64,000 bases of DNA from Streptomyces collinus (GTDB taxonomy: Bacteria; Actinomycetota; Actinomycetes; Streptomycetales; Streptomycetaceae), in the NCBI RefSeq assembly GCF_031348265.1, contig NZ_CP133771.1:434001-498000 (forward strand), in the 5' to 3' direction. A program made the position numbers and the translations under genes. The notes below the pieces were generated by a model. That model was not told the origin of the DNA and made no database searches. It worked only from the letters and a program-made list of their open reading frames with translations. Below are positions 38,787-47,123 of the stretch, piece by piece (within the stretch, counting starts at the first letter, position 1; every line of letters starts with the position of its first letter).

Positions 38787-38805
38787 GGAGACGGGCCCGC
38801 GACCG

Positions 38806-40479
38806 TCAGGCGGTCTGCTTGGCCGCCGCCCGGCCCGCCGCCCGCCCCGAGAAGAGGCAGCCGCCGAGGAAGGTGCCCTCCAGGGCGTTGTAGCCGTGGA
38901 CGCCGCCGCCGCCGAATCCGGCGACCTCACCGGCCGCGTACAGTCCCTCGACCGGCTTGCCGTCGGTCCCGAGGGCGCGGGAGTCCAGGTCGGTCTGGAT
39001 GCCGCCGAGGGTCTTGCGGGTGAGGATGTGCAGCTTGACGCCGATCAGCGGGCCGGCCGCCGGGTCGAGGATGCGGTGCGGGGTGGCGACCCGGCCGAGG
39101 CGGTCGCCGATGTAGCGGCGGGCGTTGCGGATGCCCTGCACCTGGGCGTCCTTGGCGTAGGGGTTGGCGATCTGCAGGTCGCGGGCCTCGATCTGGCGCT
39201 TGATCCCGGCCGCGTCGAGGAGCGGCTTGTCGGTGAGCGCGTTCATCTTCTCGACGAGCTGCTCGACGGTGGACGCGGTCACGAAGTCGGCGCCCTTGCG
39301 CAGGAACGCGTCGACCGGTCCGGGCGCGCCCTTGCCGAGGATGCGTTCCTTGAGGAATCCGGCGCGGTCCTTGGCGGTGATGTCGGGGTTCTGCTCGGAG
39401 CCCGACAGGGCGAACTCCTTTTCGATGATCTTCTGCGAGAGAATGAACCAGGAGTGGTCGTAGCCGGCGATGTCCTCGGTGGTACGCAGGTGCTTCAGGG
39501 TGCCGAGGGTGTCGTAGCCGGGCAGGAAGGGCCCGGGCAGGCGGCGGCCGAGGGCGTCGAACCACATCGAGGACGGTCCGGGCAGGATGCGGATGCCGTG
39601 GCCGGGCCAGATCGGGTCCCAGTTCTGCAGGCCCTCCGTGTAGTGCCACATGCGGTCGCGGTTGACCAGCCGGACGCCCGCCTCCGCGCTGATGTCGAGC
39701 ATGCGCCCGTCCACGTAGGCGGGGACGCCGGTGACCATCTCGCGCGGCGGGGTGCCGAGGCGTTCGGGCCAGTAGCGGCGGACGATGTCGTGGTTCGCGC
39801 CGATGCCGCCGCTGGTGACGATGACGGCCTGGGCGGTGAGTTCGAACTCGCCGATCGCGTCGCGGCTGGAGGCGACACCCCGGGGTGAGGGGTCCTCGGC
39901 CAGGACCGTGCCCCGCACACCCCGGGCGGTGCCGTCCTCGACGACGAGTGCGTCGACGCGGTGACGGTGGTGGAAGGTGAGCAGCCCGTCGCGGGCGGCC
40001 TGCCTGGCGTAGCGCACGAACGGTTCGACGACGCCGGTGCCCGTGCCCCAGGCGACGTGGAAGCGGGGCACGGAGTTGCCGTGCCCGTGTGCGGTGAGGT
40101 CGCCCCGCTCGGCCCAGCCGACGGTGGGCAGGAACGTGATGCCGTGCCCGTCGAGCCAGGACCGCTTCTCCCCCGCGGCGAACTCGACGTAGGCGCGGGC
40201 CCAGCGCACGGCCCAGGAGTCCTCGTCCTCCAGCCGGTCGAAGCCCGCGCTGCCGCGCCAGTCGCTCCAGGCGAGGTCGAAGGAGTCCTTGATGCCCAGG
40301 CGCCGCTGTTCAGGCGAGCCGACGAGGAACAGCCCGCCGAAGGACCAGAAGGCCTGGCCGCCGAGGTTGCCCGCGTTCTCCTGGTCGACGAGGGCGACCC
40401 GCCGGCCCCTGCTGGTCAGCTCGTGCGCCGCGACCAGACCGGCGAGACCCGCTCCGACGACGATGACATCGGCATCCAT
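38806..40479 (-). CDS. FAD-binding dehydrogenase (KstD/fumarate reductase flavoprotein superfamily)
   Basis: Predicted 557 residues. ADVIVVGAGLAGLVAAHELTSRG is the FAD Rossmann motif; IVTSGGIGANHDIVRRYWP and the C-terminal LYAAGEVAGFGGGGVHGYNALEG complete the FAD-binding fold. Relatives include 3-ketosteroid dehydrogenases, but active-site residues for steroids cannot be confirmed by eye. It lies 17 bases downstream of a TetR gene on the same strand and is probably cotranscribed and controlled by it. Confidence 0.88.
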   Translation of the reverse strand: MDADVIVVGAGLAGLVAAHELTSRGRRVALVDQENAGNLGGQAFWSFGGLFLVGSPEQRRLGIKDSFDLAWSDWRGSAGFDRLEDEDSWAVRWARAYVEFAAGEKRSWLDGHGITFLPTVGWAERGDLTAHGHGNSVPRFHVAWGTGTGVVEPFVRYARQAARDGLLTFHHRHRVDALVVEDGTARGVRGTVLAEDPSPRGVASSRDAIGEFELTAQAVIVTSGGIGANHDIVRRYWPERLGTPPREMVTGVPAYVDGRMLDISAEAGVRLVNRDRMWHYTEGLQNWDPIWPGHGIRILPGPSSMWFDALGRRLPGPFLPGYDTLGTLKHLRTTEDIAGYDHSWFILSQKIIEKEFALSGSEQNPDITAKDRAGFLKERILGKGAPGPVDAFLRKGADFVTASTVEQLVEKMNALTDKPLLDAAGIKRQIEARDLQIANPYAKDAQVQGIRNARRYIGDRLGRVATPHRILDPAAGPLIGVKLHILTRKTLGGIQTDLDSRALGTDGKPVEGLYAAGEVAGFGGGGVHGYNALEGTFLGGCLFSGRAAGRAAAKQTA

Positions 40480-40496
40480 GGCGACCGTTCCCTTCT

Positions 40497-41135
40497 TCAG
40501 TTCTTCGAGTGGGCGAGGGTGCCGCTGCCATCGGTCAGCAGGGCCGTGAGCAGTTGCTTCAGCCAGGCACGGGCGTGCTCCACGTCCCGGTCCAGCAGCA
40601 GTTGCGTGGTGACGCCGTCGTATGCGGCGACCACGGCACGGGCGGCGCCGTCGGTGTCGCCCAGTACGGCGGGCAGCGCGGTGTGCCCGCGTGCCCGGCC
40701 GAGCCGGTCGGCGATGGCCTGCCGCAGCCGCGCGCGGTGTTCGAGCAGGCCCCGTGCGACCTCCGGGTCGCGGGCGGCGTGCACGAGGAAGTCCGTCTTC
40801 ACCAGGAGCCAGTCACGGTCGAGGAGCAGCACGTCGGTGACGCGGTCCACGGCGGCGGGCACGTCGAGGTCCGGCCCGTCGAGGGCGAGGGCGCCGGACA
40901 CCTGCTCGGCGATCAGGTCGGCCCGCTGGCGGTAGAGCGCGAAGAACAGCTCGTCGAGGCTGGAGAAGTTGGAGTAGAAGGCGCCCCTGCTGTAGCCGGC
41001 GGCCTCGCAGACCTCCTCGATCGAGACGTGCCCGAAGCCTTTGGCCGCGAACACGGAGAACGCCGCGTCGAGGAGGTTGGCGCGGGTGTGGACCCGGCGC
41101 CTCGTCACGCGCCCGGCGCTTCCCTCGGCAGCCAT
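40497..41135 (-). CDS. TetR-family regulator
   Basis: Predicted 212 residues. The helix-turn-helix reads LLDAAFSVFAAKGFGHVSIEEVCEAAGYSRGAFYSNFSSLDEL. ATG 41135 has AAAGGAGG about eight bases upstream; the frame runs on but across the operators. Two perfect palindromes lie 18-49 bases upstream in the gap shared with the divergent alkB-like gene. It probably represses itself and the downstream FAD dehydrogenase. Confidence 0.9.
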   Translation of the reverse strand: MAAEGSAGRVTRRRVHTRANLLDAAFSVFAAKGFGHVSIEEVCEAAGYSRGAFYSNFSSLDELFFALYRQRADLIAEQVSGALALDGPDLDVPAAVDRVTDVLLLDRDWLLVKTDFLVHAARDPEVARGLLEHRARLRQAIADRLGRARGHTALPAVLGDTDGAARAVVAAYDGVTTQLLLDRDVEHARAWLKQLLTALLTDGSGTLAHSKN

Positions 41136-41152
41136 GCCCGGCCCTCCTTTCG

Positions 41153-41184
41153 ATACAGGACTGTATTGGATACATCGATGTATC
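41153..41184. promoter_or_regulatory. Two tandem palindromic operators in the TetR/alkB intergenic region
   Basis: ATACAGGACTGTAT (41153-41166; 6-bp arms, two-base centre) and GATACATCGATGTATC (41169-41184; perfect 16-bp palindrome) share GATACA/TGTAT arms. Their size and place suit TetR dimers. They are strikingly AT-rich for this genome. Confidence 0.7.
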
Positions 41185-41238
41185 GAAAGAGTGAGCGTTT
41201 CATGGAACATATTTTCGATTAAGAGGTACGCTGACTGC

Positions 41239-41862
41239 ATGCACCTCCAGGGCTCCCTCTTCGACCAGGCCGACGAGCTCCGTCTCGGCTCTCTCGACGG
41301 GATCAGCCGTACCCACCTCGGCTTCGGCGCCTGGCTGGACACGCTGCCCGGGTGGCTCGGCGGCTCGGACGACCTGTTCGAGCGCCTGGCCGCCGAGGTC
41401 CCGTGGCGGGCGGAACGGCGCACGATGTACGACAGCGTCGTCGACGTTCCCCGCCTGCTCGCCTTCTACGGCGCGGACGACCGGCTGCCGCACCCGGTGC
41501 TGGCCGAGGCACGGGACGCGTTGAGCGCCCACTACGGCGAGGAGCTGGGCGAACCGTTCACCACCGCCGGACTGTGCTACTACCGCGACGGCCGGGACAG
41601 CGTCGCCTGGCACGGCGACCGGATCGGACGCGGGGCGCGCGAGGACACGATGGTCGCGATCCTGTCGGTCGGAGCCCCCCGCGACCTGCTGCTCCGCCCG
41701 CTGCGAGGTGGCCGGGACACCGTGCGCCGCCCCCTGGGCCACGGCGACCTCGTCGTGATGGGCGGTTCCTGCCAGCGCACCTGGGAGCACGCGATCCCCA
41801 AGAGCGCCCGGGCGACGGAACCGCGCATCAGCATCCAGTTCCGTCCGCACGGCGTGCGCTGA
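41239..41862 (+). CDS. AlkB-type Fe(II)/2-oxoglutarate dioxygenase
   Basis: Predicted 207 residues. WHGDRIG supplies His125 and Asp127, TWEHAIPK supplies His184 (iron ligands), and RISIQFR supplies Arg196 and Arg202 for 2-oxoglutarate and fold, all as in AlkB DNA demethylases. The N-terminal part carries the nucleotide-recognition lid of bacterial AlkB proteins. Start ATG 41239 has GAGG about 13 bases upstream, a long spacing. Divergent from the TetR gene, so its expression may share the tandem operators. Confidence 0.9.
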   Translation: MHLQGSLFDQADELRLGSLDGISRTHLGFGAWLDTLPGWLGGSDDLFERLAAEVPWRAERRTMYDSVVDVPRLLAFYGADDRLPHPVLAEARDALSAHYGEELGEPFTTAGLCYYRDGRDSVAWHGDRIGRGAREDTMVAILSVGAPRDLLLRPLRGGRDTVRRPLGHGDLVVMGGSCQRTWEHAIPKSARATEPRISIQFRPHGVR

Positions 41863-42010
41863 GCACGTACCGAACGTCCAGCCGCGCTGAGCAGGTGAAC
41901 GCCCCCGCCGCACGGCCCCGTTGCGGCGGACCCGGCGATTCCGTCCGCCGCGGGATCTGCTTTTCTTCTCCCGTCGGGCCGGTAACCGGGACCACACGAG
42001 GCGGGCGATC

Positions 42011-42757
42011 ATGCGGGCGGACGTACAGCAAGTCGCGGACGGCACCTACCTGGTGCACGGTTCGAACACCAACTGGGTGATCCTCACGGAAGCGGACGCC
42101 GTCACGCTGGTCGACACCGGCTACCCCGGTGACCGGGAGCAGGTCCTCGCCTCGCTCACGCAGGTGGGCAGCTCCCCGGAGGCGGTCGCCGCCGTGCTGA
42201 TCACGCACGCGCACAACGACCACCTGGGCAGCGCGGAGTACCTGCGCGCCACGTACGGCACGCCCGTCTACCTGCACGAGGCCGAAGTGCCGCACGCGCG
42301 CCGGGAGTTCCTGCACCAGGTGTCCGTCGGGACGGTGCTGCGCAACGGCTGGCGGCCGGGAGTGCTGCCCTGGGCGGTGCACGCGCTGCGTTCGGGGGGC
42401 ACGACCCCCGTCCCGGTGACGGCTCCCCAGGCCTTCCCGACGGCGGGCGCGCTCGACCTGCCCGGACGGCCGGTACCGGTGCACACCCCGGGTCACACCG
42501 ACGGGCACTGCGCCTACCACCTGCCCGGCACCGGGGTGCTGATCTCCGGGGACGCCCTGGTCAGCGGGCACCCCACCTCGCGGGTCGAGGGACCTCAGCT
42601 GCTGCCGGACATGTTCCACCACGAGCGGCCCCGCGCCCTGGCCTCCCTGGACGTCCTGGCGGAGCTGGAGGGCGGACTGCTGCTCCCGGGGCACGGGCCG
42701 GTGCACCGCGGGCCGGTGCGGGACGCCGCTCTCCGGGCCCGGGAACGCGCCCTCTAA
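42011..42757 (+). CDS. Metallo-beta-lactamase-fold hydrolase
   Basis: Predicted 248 residues. THAHNDHLG is the HxHxDH metal motif; HTPGHTDGHCAYH, ISGDALVSG and PGHGPVHRG supply the remaining metal ligands. The family covers glyoxalase II, lactonases and others; no subclass feature is decisive. ATG 42011 has GAGG eleven bases upstream; the frame is open further but lacks a site. It precedes the DUF4032 gene by 41 bases and could share its transcript. Confidence 0.87.
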   Translation: MRADVQQVADGTYLVHGSNTNWVILTEADAVTLVDTGYPGDREQVLASLTQVGSSPEAVAAVLITHAHNDHLGSAEYLRATYGTPVYLHEAEVPHARREFLHQVSVGTVLRNGWRPGVLPWAVHALRSGGTTPVPVTAPQAFPTAGALDLPGRPVPVHTPGHTDGHCAYHLPGTGVLISGDALVSGHPTSRVEGPQLLPDMFHHERPRALASLDVLAELEGGLLLPGHGPVHRGPVRDAALRARERAL

Positions 42758-42798
42758 CCTGATGTCACGATCGGCGGCGAGACAAGGACACCCGGCCC

Positions 42799-44031
42799 AT
42801 GGCACTGCAGATCAGCGCGACCAACCCGGAGCACCCCGCGCTCCTGCTGGAACTGCCCTGGGACGTGCCCCTGGAGGAGTGGCCGGAGGAGTACCTGGTG
42901 CCGCTGCCGCGGGGCATCTCCCGGCACGTGGTGCGCTACTCCCGGGCGGGCGACGAGGTGATCGCCGTCAAGGAGCTGGCCGAGCGCCCGGCGCGGCGCG
43001 AGTACGACATGCTGCGCGACCTGGACCGGCTCGGCATCCCGTCGGTGGATCCGCTGGCCGTGGTCACGGGCCGCACCGACGCGAGCGGCGCCCCGCTGGA
43101 GAGCGTCCTGGTCACCCGGCACCTGGGCGGTTCGATGCCCTACCGCTCGATGTTCGAGACGACCATGCGGCCGGCCACCATGCACCGGCTGATGGACGCG
43201 CTCGCCGTGCTCCTGGTGCGGCTGCACCTGGCCGGGTTCGCCTGGGGCGACTGCTCGCTGTCCAACACCCTCTTCCGGCGCGACGCGGGCGCCTACGCCG
43301 CGTACCTGGTGGACGCCGAGACCGGTGACCTGCATCCGCAGCTCAGCACGGGGCAGCGTGAGTACGACCTCGACCTCGCCCGCGTCAACATCAGCGGCGA
43401 GCTGCTGGACCTGGAGGCGTCGGGGGCGCTGCACCCGTCCGTGGACCCGATCGAGTTCGGCATGGAGATCTGCGCCCGCTACCGCGGCCTGTGGGACGAG
43501 CTGACCCGGGCCTCCGTCTACCCGGCGGGCAAGTACCACTACATAGAACGCCGGATCCGCCGCCTGAACGACCTCGGTTTCGACGTCGCCGAGATGCAGA
43601 TCGAGCACGCCTCGAACGGGGACACGGTCAGCTTCGTGCCCAAGGTCGTCGACGCGGGCCACCACCAGCGGCAACTGCTGCGCCTGACCGGTCTCGACAC
43701 GGAGGAGAACCAGGCCCGGCGGCTGCTGAACGACCTGGAGAGCTGGATGGCGACCCAGGACGACTACGCCCCCGGCGACCCCCTGGGAGCCCGCCCCGAG
43801 GTCCTCGCCCACCGCTGGGTGCGGGAGGTGTTCCGGCCGACCGTGCGGGCCGTACCGCTCGAACTGCGCGGTGCGATGGACCCGGCCGAGATCTACCACC
43901 AGCTCCTCGAACACCGCTGGTACCTGTCCGAGCGGGCCCAGCACGACATCGGCCTCGACGCGGTGGTCGAGGACTACATCCGGAACATCCTGCCCATGGC
44001 CAGCAAGACACTGCAGCCGACGGCGGAATGA
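42799..44031 (+). CDS. DUF4032 protein with kinase-like fold
   Basis: Predicted 410 residues. VIAVKELAERPARREYDMLRDL resembles a kinase lysine/helix-C region, and GFAWGDCSLSNTLFRRDAGAYAAYLVDAETG resembles the catalytic and metal loops of lipopolysaccharide-kinase-like proteins (Asp of GD and Asp of VDAE). The C-terminal half is the DUF4032 domain proper. It may phosphorylate a small molecule or protein; no substrate is known. Broadly conserved in actinobacteria as far as I recall. Confidence 0.8.
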   Translation: MALQISATNPEHPALLLELPWDVPLEEWPEEYLVPLPRGISRHVVRYSRAGDEVIAVKELAERPARREYDMLRDLDRLGIPSVDPLAVVTGRTDASGAPLESVLVTRHLGGSMPYRSMFETTMRPATMHRLMDALAVLLVRLHLAGFAWGDCSLSNTLFRRDAGAYAAYLVDAETGDLHPQLSTGQREYDLDLARVNISGELLDLEASGALHPSVDPIEFGMEICARYRGLWDELTRASVYPAGKYHYIERRIRRLNDLGFDVAEMQIEHASNGDTVSFVPKVVDAGHHQRQLLRLTGLDTEENQARRLLNDLESWMATQDDYAPGDPLGARPEVLAHRWVREVFRPTVRAVPLELRGAMDPAEIYHQLLEHRWYLSERAQHDIGLDAVVEDYIRNILPMASKTLQPTAE

Positions 44032-44044
44032 GGGACCGGAGCCC

Positions 44045-44926
44045 TTACACGGGCGGCACCACCGCCACCGGGCAGTCGGCATGGTGCAGCATCCCGTGTG
44101 CCACCGAGCCGATGCGGGCCCCGACGGCCGTGCGGTGGGCCCGGCGGCCGACGACCATCAGCTGGGCCGTCCCGGCCACCGACAGCAGCACCTGGCTCGC
44201 GCTGCCCATCTCCACGTGCTCCTCGACCGCCACGTCGGGGAAGCGTTCCCGCCAGGGCCGGACCGCGGCGGCCAGGCGCTTCTTCTCGTACGGCTCCAGT
44301 CCGCCGGCCTCGTCGAGGAGCTTCAGCGAGCCCGGGCTGTAGGCGAAGACGGGCGGCAGGTTCCAGGCCCGTACGACCCGGACGGTCGCCCCGCGCGCGG
44401 CGGCCGTCTCGAAGGCGAAGCGCAACGCCTCGGCGCTGTCCTCCGGGTCGCCCTGCTGGCCGACGACGATCTCGCGCCCGGCGGCCTCGGACGAGGGCTG
44501 GTCACCGGACCGGACGAGCACCACGGGCCGGGTGGCCGCGGCGATCACCTGCTGGCCGACCGAGCCGAGCAGGAAGCCGACGATGCGGCCGTGCCCGCGC
44601 GAGCCGAGGACCAGCGTCTCGGCGTCCGCCGCGGCGGCGACCAGGGTGTCGGCCACCGGGCCCTCGATGACGTCGGTGGTCACCGCGAGGTCCGGATGCC
44701 GTTCGGTGACCGTCCCCACGGCCTCGGTCACCGCGCTGTGCACCCACTCGCCCTGGCTGTCCGCGTCCCCCTCGATCCCCGCTTCCAGCGCCTCCTGCGG
44801 CTGGAACCGCCAGGCGTGCACCACGCGCAGCGGCCGGTCGCGCCGGACCGCCTCCCGCGCCGCCCAGGCGAGGGCCGCGAGGCTCTCCTGCGATCCGTCG
44901 ACCCCTGCGGTGATCGGGCGTGTCAT
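44045..44926 (-). CDS. Universal stress protein with two UspA domains
   Basis: Predicted 293 residues in two UspA units (about 1-150 and 155-293). The first ends LVLGSRGHGRIVGFLLGSVGQQV, matching the ATP-binding G-X2-G-X9-G-S motif; the second has VVGRRAHRTAVGARIGSVAHGML, where the first glycine pair is altered, so ATP binding may be limited to domain one. Expressed under stress in related bacteria. It converges on the DUF4032 gene with 13 bases between stops and is divergent from the VOC gene. Confidence 0.9.
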   Translation of the reverse strand: MTRPITAGVDGSQESLAALAWAAREAVRRDRPLRVVHAWRFQPQEALEAGIEGDADSQGEWVHSAVTEAVGTVTERHPDLAVTTDVIEGPVADTLVAAAADAETLVLGSRGHGRIVGFLLGSVGQQVIAAATRPVVLVRSGDQPSSEAAGREIVVGQQGDPEDSAEALRFAFETAAARGATVRVVRAWNLPPVFAYSPGSLKLLDEAGGLEPYEKKRLAAAVRPWRERFPDVAVEEHVEMGSASQVLLSVAGTAQLMVVGRRAHRTAVGARIGSVAHGMLHHADCPVAVVPPV

Positions 44927-44987
44927 CCGGCTTCTCCCTCGTCGAAATCCCTACGTGCTCATGATCAGTCTTCACTACACTGCCCGC

Positions 44988-45341
44988 ATGTCACTGGAGT
45001 GGGAGCAGGTAATGGTGGACTCGGCCGATCCCGAGGCCCTGGGCCGCTGGTGGGCCGAGGCTCTGGGCTGGGTGGTGGTGAACGACGAACCCGACGAGTT
45101 CGAGATCCGGCCCACCGCGGACCGGACGCCGGGACTGCTGTTCACTTCGGTGCCGGAGCGTAAGACGGTCAAGAACCGTCTCCACCTCGATTTCCGGCCC
45201 GACGACCAGAAGGCCGAGGTGGCGCGGCTGCTGGCGCTCGGTGCGCGGCACGCCGACATCGGGCAGGGCGAGCAGCCGTGGGTGACGCTCGCCGACCCGG
45301 AGGACAACGAGTTCTGCGTGCTGGGGGCCTTCCACAGCTGA
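44988..45341 (+). CDS. Single-domain VOC protein
   Basis: Predicted 117 residues. VMVDSADPEALGRWWAEALGW and WVTLADPEDNEFCVLGAF are the two halves of a glyoxalase-like domain of the kind common in actinomycetes. The start ATG at 44988 gives the usual MSLEWEQV opening. Activity unknown. It is divergent from the universal stress gene. Confidence 0.85.
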   Translation: MSLEWEQVMVDSADPEALGRWWAEALGWVVVNDEPDEFEIRPTADRTPGLLFTSVPERKTVKNRLHLDFRPDDQKAEVARLLALGARHADIGQGEQPWVTLADPEDNEFCVLGAFHS

Positions 45342-45446
45342 TCCCGTATCCGGGCGCTGGGCGGCGATCGAACATACGATGGGCGGAGGTCGGCGCGGTG
45401 CTCCGGGGCGCCGTGCCGTGAGTCGACCGCCCGGTGTGGGGGACGT

Positions 45447-47123
45447 ATGGCACAGGCCGCCGATTCGGCGCGGACCGTCATCATGACCGTGGACGACGAC
45501 CCGGGTGTCTCCCGGGCCGTGGCCCGGGACCTGAGGCGGCGGTACGGCGCGTCGTACCGGATCGTGCGGGCGGAGTCCGGCGCGTCCGCGCTGGACGCGC
45601 TGCGGGAGCTGAAGCTGCGCGGCGACCTCGTGGCGGTGATCCTGGCCGACTACCGGATGCCGCAGATGAACGGCATCGAGTTCCTCGAACAGGCCCTGGA
45701 CGTCTACCCGGGCGCGCGGCGCGTGCTGCTGACCGCGTACGCGGACACGAACGCCGCGATCGACGCGATCAACGTCGTCGACCTCGACCACTACCTCCTG
45801 AAGCCGTGGGACCCGCCCGAGGAGAAGCTGTACCCGGTCCTCGACGATCTGCTCCAGGCGTGGCGGTCCAGTGACTTCCGGCCGGTGCCCAGCACCAAGG
45901 TCGTGGGGCACCGCTGGTCGTCGCGCTCCTCGGACGTACGGGAGTTCCTGGCCCGCAACCAGGTGCCGTACCGCTGGTACTCCTCCGACGAGCCGGAGGG
46001 GCGGCGGCTGCTGGCCGCGGCCGGCGCGGACGGGATGCGGCTGCCGGTGGTGATCACACCGGACGGGACCCCGCTGGTCGAGCCGGAGGCCGTCGACCTC
46101 GCCGCCCGGGTCGGCCTCGCGACGACCCCGACGGCCGACTTCTACGACCTGGTCGTCATCGGCGGCGGCCCGGCCGGGCTCGGCGCGGCGGTCTACGGCG
46201 CTTCCGAGGGGCTGCGGACCGTGCTGGTGGAGCGGTCGGCGACCGGCGGGCAGGCGGGCCAGAGCTCGCGCATCGAGAACTACCTGGGCTTCCCCGACGG
46301 CGTGTCGGGGGCGCAGCTCACCGACCGGGCGCGGCGGCAGGCGTCGAAGTTCGGCGCCGAGATCCTCACCGCCCGCGAGGTGACGGCCCTGGAGGTCAAC
46401 GGCGCAGCCCGGATCGTCCGGTTCTCCGACGGCTCGGCGGTCGCCGCGCACAGCGTGATCCTGGCGACCGGCGTGTCCTACCGGCAGCTGGCGGCGCCCG
46501 GCTGCGAGGACCTGACCGGCTGCGGGGTGTACTACGGGTCCGCCCTGACGGAGGCCCCCGCCTGTCAGGGGCAGGACGTGTACATCGTGGGCGGCGCCAA
46601 CTCGGCCGGGCAGGCGGCGATGTACCTGTCCCGGGGCGCCAAGTCGGTGACGCTGCTGGTGCGGGGCGAGTCGCTGGCGGCGTCGATGTCGCACTACCTG
46701 GTCCAGCAGATCGAGGAGTCGCCCAACATCCGGGTCCGGGCCCGCACGGTCGTCGAGGAGGCGCACGGTGACGGCCGGCTGGAGCGGCTGACCCTGCGGG
46801 ACGTGGACAGCGGTGAGACCGAACAGGTCGACGCCCAGTGGGTGTTCGTGTTCATCGGCGCGGCCCCGCTGACCGGCTGGCTGGACGGCACGGTGCTGCG
46901 GGACGAGCGCGGGTTCATCCTCGCCGGGCCCGATCTGACCGCCGACGGCCGCCCGCCCGAGGGCTGGGAGCTGGACCGGCCGCCGTACCACCTGGAGACC
47001 AATGTGCCCGGCGTGTTCGTGGCGGGAGACGCCCGCTCCGAGTCCGCGAAGCGGGTCGCGTCCGCCGTCGGAGAGGGAGCCATGGCCGTGATGCTCGTCC
47101 ACCGGTATCTGGAGCAGTCGTGA
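45447..47123 (+). CDS. Response regulator fused to thioredoxin-reductase-like FAD oxidoreductase lacking CxxC
   Basis: Predicted 558 residues. Receiver domain 1-140: DDD (16-18), phospho-acceptor Asp68 in ILADYRMP, Lys119 in LLKPWD. Residues about 150-225 look like a thioredoxin/glutaredoxin-type module without cysteines. Residues 232-558 are a TrxB-like flavoprotein: GGGPAG (239-244), GGANSAGQ (382-389, NADPH fold), VAGDAR (525-530). Where TrxB has its redox CxxC, this protein has GSAL (364-367), so classical disulfide reduction is unlikely. GGGGGA precedes ATG 45447. The stop overlaps the kinase start (GTGA). Databases often call such proteins fused response regulator/thioredoxin-disulfide reductase. 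Confidence 0.92.
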   Translation: MAQAADSARTVIMTVDDDPGVSRAVARDLRRRYGASYRIVRAESGASALDALRELKLRGDLVAVILADYRMPQMNGIEFLEQALDVYPGARRVLLTAYADTNAAIDAINVVDLDHYLLKPWDPPEEKLYPVLDDLLQAWRSSDFRPVPSTKVVGHRWSSRSSDVREFLARNQVPYRWYSSDEPEGRRLLAAAGADGMRLPVVITPDGTPLVEPEAVDLAARVGLATTPTADFYDLVVIGGGPAGLGAAVYGASEGLRTVLVERSATGGQAGQSSRIENYLGFPDGVSGAQLTDRARRQASKFGAEILTAREVTALEVNGAARIVRFSDGSAVAAHSVILATGVSYRQLAAPGCEDLTGCGVYYGSALTEAPACQGQDVYIVGGANSAGQAAMYLSRGAKSVTLLVRGESLAASMSHYLVQQIEESPNIRVRARTVVEEAHGDGRLERLTLRDVDSGETEQVDAQWVFVFIGAAPLTGWLDGTVLRDERGFILAGPDLTADGRPPEGWELDRPPYHLETNVPGVFVAGDARSESAKRVASAVGEGAMAVMLVHRYLEQS

